Part shown: piece after piece, positions 58,394 through 64,000 of the stretch
Position numbering within the stretch: the first letter of the stretch is position 1
Layout of the letters: each line of letters opens with the position of its first letter
Assembly: GCA_036768485.1 (NCBI GenBank)
Contig: JAVLUZ010000583.1
Span: 420,501-484,500, forward strand
Length of the DNA stretch: 64,000 nucleotides
Origin: Mermis nigrescens
Taxonomy: Eukaryota > Nematoda > Enoplea > Mermithida > Mermithidae
Direction of reading: 5' to 3'
Made by a program: the position numbers and the translations under genes
Notes under the pieces: model-generated
What the model was told of the DNA's origin: nothing
The model's database searches: none
The model's input: only the letters and a program-made list of their open reading frames with translations

Positions 58394-58591
58394 TCTCAGT
58401 GCGCAGTGGAGCCGGTGCGTCTGAATAGACAGTGTTCTATTCTGACACGGTTGAATTTGTCTGTTAGACAGTATAAAGGACAGGTGTCGATAAGTTTGTC
58501 TTAAAATGCCTGTATTACACAATTTACATTGAAAGATAAGGTACTCAAAGTTATTATCGTTCAGCAGAGGGCCCGCACAGCATTCCACCAT
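58343..58591 (-). CDS. Unrecognised 82-codon minus-strand frame
   Basis: ATG at 58591, reading MVECCAGPLLNDNN, YLIFQCKLCN and ending before an in-frame TAA. Partly overlaps the preceding segment on the other strand, so at most one is likely real. No motif recognised. Confidence 0.22.
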   Translation of the reverse strand: MVECCAGPLLNDNNFEYLIFQCKLCNTGILRQTYRHLSFILSNRQIQPCQNRTLSIQTHRLHCALRLGFDWSQKIDYFAYVN

Positions 58592-61500
58592 CTTACCATA
58601 ACAAACTAGATATAAACCAGATAAAGGCGAGGCGGGCGACCCTTTCCTTCGTCTAACCGTCAGTACTCCATAAAATTTCGTCTGTATAAAATGAGCGCAA
58701 TATAACGGGAGAAATAAGACTGTGTTTTATTACTTAACATCAAAATTTTCAGAACTTGGTCGCGTAGCAATCCTAAAATGTACCACTAAGCTTAATACAC
58801 GATTAGCTAAAGTCCGTTCGGAGGCTCGTTCCGTAAAGTCTCGTTAGCTTATTGGAGAAATTTCGACTTTAGAACTACATTGCATAGACTTAAAAATAAT
58901 CTACTAGGAAAAAAGTTTGACGGATAGCGTGTTCAACGAAAACTCGTTTCTTAACTAATATTCTTACGCTGATGATTCAGAACGAATGACAATGGTACGA
59001 TTTGTTAGCGTACTTTCGTTTCGGCGCTAAAAAGAGCGTAAGGAAAGTGCAGAAAAACATGTTTGAATGCATAATCTTAAACGTAATAGTGGAATAGTTT
59101 TATAGCTCTTGGCGATGAAGCGTTTTTAGCATTTTTTCCAATTACTTTGAACTGTCGCTGATGAAGCCATCAAAATAGTCCGAAAAATACTGTTTTGACC
59201 ATAGGCGATTAGCACGACCGGCTGGGGAAAAAGACTAGGTGGGATCAACAGCAGTATTTTCTCGAAAAAAGTGGCCTTAAAATTCGTGTAAGTCCAAAGT
59301 AATGTAAAATCTGTCTTCAACTAAAAGTCTGTGGTCAACTATGATATTTCTTATTCATTTCTGGCCAAAATTTTGTCCAATTTTTCCAGAAAAAGTTTCC
59401 TCTACGTCTTGAACTGACAAAAAACTAATTATTGCAAAAATACATCGAGCCACCGACTATTTACAACAATCTGTGTTTTTACATCGATTTCATCAGCTTT
59501 CATAAGAAAACCAATATTTTCGAATTAAATTGGTCTCCCACAGGTTTTAAATGAAATATTCGAATGCGATGCGTGACGCATTATTTTTCATAAAAAACAG
59601 ATGAAGAATCATAAGCTTACCGATTGGATTCCGTATGATGTCTGATAAGGTTAACTCTGAACGTGTAATTGCGATTGTGGTAACACGAAAAGATAGCACA
59701 ATCGGAAGTATCAAATAGGGTAAAAATCTAGAAAAACGTAACAAAATGCTCGTCTAATTGATTCGTAAAAAACACGTCCTACAGCTTAAATTGTTTTTCC
59801 TCCTATTCTAAATCGAGTTTAAATTCTAGGAGCAAAAAATACTCGGAAACTTCGACAAAAAAATAAATATTGAGTCATTAAAGTCAAGTCAGCTTATTTT
59901 AATTTTGTAGCCTTCCAAATATAAATCCCCGCGAGACCTGTTAGCGAAATCGGCAAAAATATTTTTGGTCGAATTTACGATCGTACAATGAAAAATCAAA
60001 AAGAATCCATCGGTCAGCCTCTCACACCTTTTAATAAGCATAACCGACGAACTGGGCCAAAAAACCGGTTGGCCCACGTCAACTCCTGCATGTTTGTGTC
60101 ATCGTTGGAAAATCGTGTCAGCAAGATAGCTTATTAAAAAGCTAAATTATTGTATCTAAATTTTTTGAGGAATCAAAACCGGATTTGAAAATTATCAAAA
60201 ACCGGGCGACGAGGAATGGATTTTAGAAAATTGGAACAAATTGGATTAAAAAAATTATTCATCCGACAATAAAAAATCTAAATTATCAACCACTCAATCA
60301 GCATCGGAGTTAATTGTAAAAAGAAGCCGATTTTTTTGGTAGCTTAATTGTCGAGGCCAAAAGCGGAATGAAAAAATCGAGTCGCTAATGAACACTTCTA
60401 GAGCAACTCAATTTTCTAAGCAAACAAAGCATCAAAAATTAGCCAAATGGGCCGAAATTTCAAAAACCGGATTTTCCCGTCCAACGTCACGCGACAACGC
60501 CGGGAAAAAAGTTTAGCAAAAGTTTGAAAGAATAATTAATGCTCAAAAGCTGATGCCGCACTCTTTACAATCTCATTGCCTATAACGCAAGCCTAACGGG
60601 TTGCTTTTTTACGAGCAATGACGTCATCGATGCTGCAACAAGACTAGAAAGAAACCCAATAGAATAGCGTTGCATAGAATGGTAAAAGCGAGAAAGGGGG
60701 CCACGCGTAGTATGGGCACTGAAAAATTTCTTATGTAATAAATGCATCCGGCCGGGCGATTTTAACACTGAGAAGAAACTAAAAACGAAAAAAGACAGTT
60801 GTTCCGAAATTTTTCCAGGACGGCGTCCCATCTTAAAAGCTACACAAATAAGCCCTTTGAATTAAAAAACGGCAAAATCGTACAACACATGAGCCAGCTT
60901 AAATAATATCGGCAACAAAAAGCTTCTGCAAACTCGATATCGTTTCTGGCGTCTTAGGCTCAAGAGTGATATTTTTCTCAGTTAGCGAGCTTAAATTGCA
61001 CAATGACGTCATCGTTCCGTATTTAAATAATGAGCAATGTTAGCTTTAGGAATCTACAATGCGATCGGAAAGTTGATTTTTTCGTCAAAAATGTCAATAC
61101 GAGAAATTTGGCCCGCAAATAATCCCATCAATCGTTAAGAGCGACGTGCAAAAGTTCAAAGGATGCGTTTAATCATTCGTAATTATAAAAAAATTAAAGC
61201 AGAAAAAAGTTTTTCAATTATAGAATGCGATCAATTTGAAAGAGATCATGCGCAAGCGCTTTCAAAAATACTATTCTATCGTTTTTCCTCGTATTTTGCT
61301 TTAATTTCAATATTTTTTGCAATAATTTATCATTCTATTCACCATTTTACTTATTAATTAACTTGGACTTCTTCATTTTCGGACATACAACATGGATATG
61401 GCGAATTTAGCAAAAATCCGTAAACGTGCCAAAATTTCAATACTGGGGGTCTATCGACTTTCGGAGGTCAATCAGATTCTTGAGGGGAGGTCTAGACCTA

Positions 61501-64000
61501 CAAACTCACGCCCACGTGTGGCCATGGCAAATATGTTGGATTATACCAAAATGACTGCTCTGTGCCTGAAAATCGTCTTAAAATTTTAGCCGCTGTTTTA
61601 TAGGAGACATCACGAAATGAATTGGGTGAATAAGTAAATAAAAACTCCCGAAGTCGGACCATTTGATTCGAATTAGGATAAAAATTTCCGTGAATGAAGT
61701 TCTTAAAAGCCGACAAATCGTCAATGAGGACTAAAAAAAGATGAGCATCGAGACGAAAAGAGCTTAATCTTTGGGACGATCACTGTATGACGATAAATCG
61801 CTTTCCGTTAATGAGGACGAAAAACGATGGAAATATTTCAGGATTTTATACCAAAAGTATTTAATGTTTGAAAATGTCAAAATTATCAATCCGCGAGCCA
61901 AATGCGTCGTCGTTTCGGATATAGAAACCTCGATACAATAACCACTTTGGTGAGAAAACGTGTCGTCAATGAGCTGAGCTGATTGAGTCAGCTCAAGATA
62001 GCTCCCTCAAAATCCCAGAGTCTTTATATCACGTAAGCTTCGTTGTGTACCTCGTAACTCAATGAATCATGTTTTGTATTGTGGTGTGGAAAAAGCGCGA
62101 AATTACTAGTTTTTACATTCTATTAAAAAGTAAATATGAGCGAGAGAGTGTGACTCATCCGGCAGAGAATGAGTGATGCGTAATATAATTAATTTTCACG
62201 ACACAATACGTTTTTCTTGGTCGAGTTTTAGTTGCTTGGGGAGGGAAATTGCGCGGTTGTCATGTCGACGTGAGTGAGTGATTAACGCATCGATAAATTT
62301 GAGCGAAATTAAATGTACACGTATTACGTCACATTTTTAGAAAGAAAAAACGTGAAAGGTAAATGTATAAAAATCCCAAATTTATTATAAACTTAAAAAA
62401 TTTTGAAAACTTGAAAGATTTGGGTGGTATTAATAAATAAATTTTCTCATTATGCGCGTTGTCGGCTTTGCAAAACTTTTATTCAATGATTTGAAAATAA
62501 ACGACATAATTCGCATTGAAAGAAACCCGTTTTTGTGCGTTTAAGGCGCATCAACGGCGAAAAAATAACTATCTCCTCAAAATTGTAATCGAAGGCGATA
62601 AAACTTTTTTAGCATGCCTTTAACTTTTTCTATGACTTATTGCCCGGAAAAAATCAAGACAAATGAACAAAATCAAGAAAATCGCTATTAAATGAATCAA
62701 CATTTAATTAGTAAAATATAAAAATTTTTGATTATAATATTTAAAATGAAATAAAACGATAAAACCTATCAAAAAAAAGTTAACCTTAAACAATTAGAAT
62801 TAAAAATGAAAGAAAATCTATAATGTAATAAATACACAACAAATATTCGAATAGAAAACAAATTAAAACAAATTTGAATACTGTTATTCCTGGTTATTTC
62901 AGATTTCTTGATTTGATTCATTTTACCTTGATTTTAAATCTATCATTTCAAATAAAGACAAAATATAAGAGATACGATAAAAACTATGGTAAATATAACG
63001 AAATTTGGCCACTGAAGTTTCCGTCCTGCTAAAGAGTGCATACGTGTACCGACCGCAAGAATTAGAAGATACAAGAAACACAATAAAAGCACAAAAAACC
63101 GAATTTCGCTAGGTCTTCCTACCTGCGCATTATTTGTTATTAGTCAAGCAAGAAGGTTAGCTACGTGCTAACATTGTTGTGTTAATTTCCGCTTTTATTC
63201 ATTACTTGCGGAAAAAAACGATAAAAATCGTATCTACGTGCGACCTAAAAACAGACCCCGTGCGCATGCGATATAAAGGGACGCATTTTCAATTTTGTTT
63301 TCGACGTACAATACGCGCTTGACGCATTCCTGAAATTCCAGAACAGCCCACGCTATTTCTGGAATTTTTCTTCACGGAAACGAATGTGTAGCACAGACTG
63401 GGCCAGACGACGAAATTAAATTTGCAAAAATAATCCTATTAAACCAATAGGAAGCATACGAGCGAATTTGTATCGTGTGTTTGCTGATAGCGTACACAAT
63501 AAAATGGGCTTAAACCGTAGTTCGTTTAAGCCATTAGTAAGCTAATGTTGTAGCATAAGCCGTCGGTGAGCTAAAAGCTTTCGCTGAAATGTCGGCCCTA
63601 TAAAGCGAATCAATTCGGGATTGAAGCCGTTTCGGTATATTATATTTTGTATTACCTTGTTAGAAATTTTTTTAGAAAGGTCGCGCAGTAAAACTAGACG
63701 CCCATACTGTCGTAAAATCGCATTGCATCCAATTTCTTGTTAGCACTAAAAAGATGATTTAGGTAGGAGGTATGTATGTGCATACCAACTAAATACAAAA
63801 GAGAGAACGGTATGAGGTTTGGTCAGTTTTTCAAACACACATATCGCTGTTGTTTGAACAGCCACACGGTTATTCGAAAAATGATGCTTCATCACATTAA
63901 AACATATACAACCTACATGAAGCAGCATAAGCTACGTACGACGACCCGATTGTATCGTTTTGTACAGAAAAATGTGCATTGAAAATCCTATAAAAGCTTC
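58592..64000. other. Largely unresolved region with several exon-like minus-strand patches
   Basis: Candidates on the minus strand: ATG at 60091 reading MQELTWANRFFGPVRRLCLL to a donor at 60028; 59727-59621 with TTTTTCTAG acceptor and CG|GTAAGC donor; 59320-59277 with acceptor CTTTTAG, reading EDRFYITLDLHEF-stop in phase with one frame of the previous segment; and 60830-60600 with two overlapping hydrophobic frames. The first does not join the second in phase, so no gene model is offered. From 61000 to 64000 I see no supported gene or repeat family. Confidence 0.35.

Overview
This is a eukaryotic nuclear window, AT-rich and dominated by non-coding DNA and transposable elements. The best taxonomic clue is a small heat-shock protein gene whose alpha-crystallin domain reads like the nematode HSP-25 type. 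Multi-kilobase introns and heavy repeat content suggest a large, repeat-rich nematode genome. The nematode call is an inference from family resemblance; no species is claimed.

Two real multi-exon genes can be resolved by hand, both on the minus strand. The first (29405 down to 6969) is a ZGPAT-type RNA/chromatin regulator: 11 exons over 22.4 kb, 471 codons plus stop, every exon junction in phase. It carries an N-terminal helical region, a CCCH zinc finger split across two exons, a Tudor-like domain, a G-patch and a C-terminal helical tail. Downstream of its stop, at 2444-1435, lie two further exons that repeat its pre-G-patch and G-patch exons with the same junction phases, so the locus holds a second, partial or separate, G-patch copy. 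The second gene (54853 down to 50196) is a two-exon HSP-25-like chaperone of 242 residues with a 3.9 kb intron.

Between them, 31.3-41.4 kb is a nest of transposons. An outer inverted-repeat element (31318-41443) contains a short hAT-like element (32000-33210), a larger hAT-like element with a perfect 8-bp target duplication (33325-38256), and two CR1-like non-LTR retrotransposons. The first CR1 copy has an intact ORF1 with an apparent 2A ribosome-skipping motif between a hydrophobic N-terminus and a PHD-like finger; its ORF2 is broken. The second copy is 5'-truncated with an ORF2 broken only by one frameshift.

The rest is filled by at least nine families of short non-autonomous elements, most ending in CA...TG or CAG...CTG with 8-bp target duplications (hAT-like), plus two long-TIR or foldback types, TA-flanked elements, a 92-bp tandem array, several minisatellites and a GC palindrome (GGCGC-TTC-GCGCC) recurring in unrelated repeats. 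No transposase gene was seen. Exon-like segments at 41.5-41.8, 46.5-46.7, 58.2-58.6 and 59.3-60.8 kb could not be assigned to a family.
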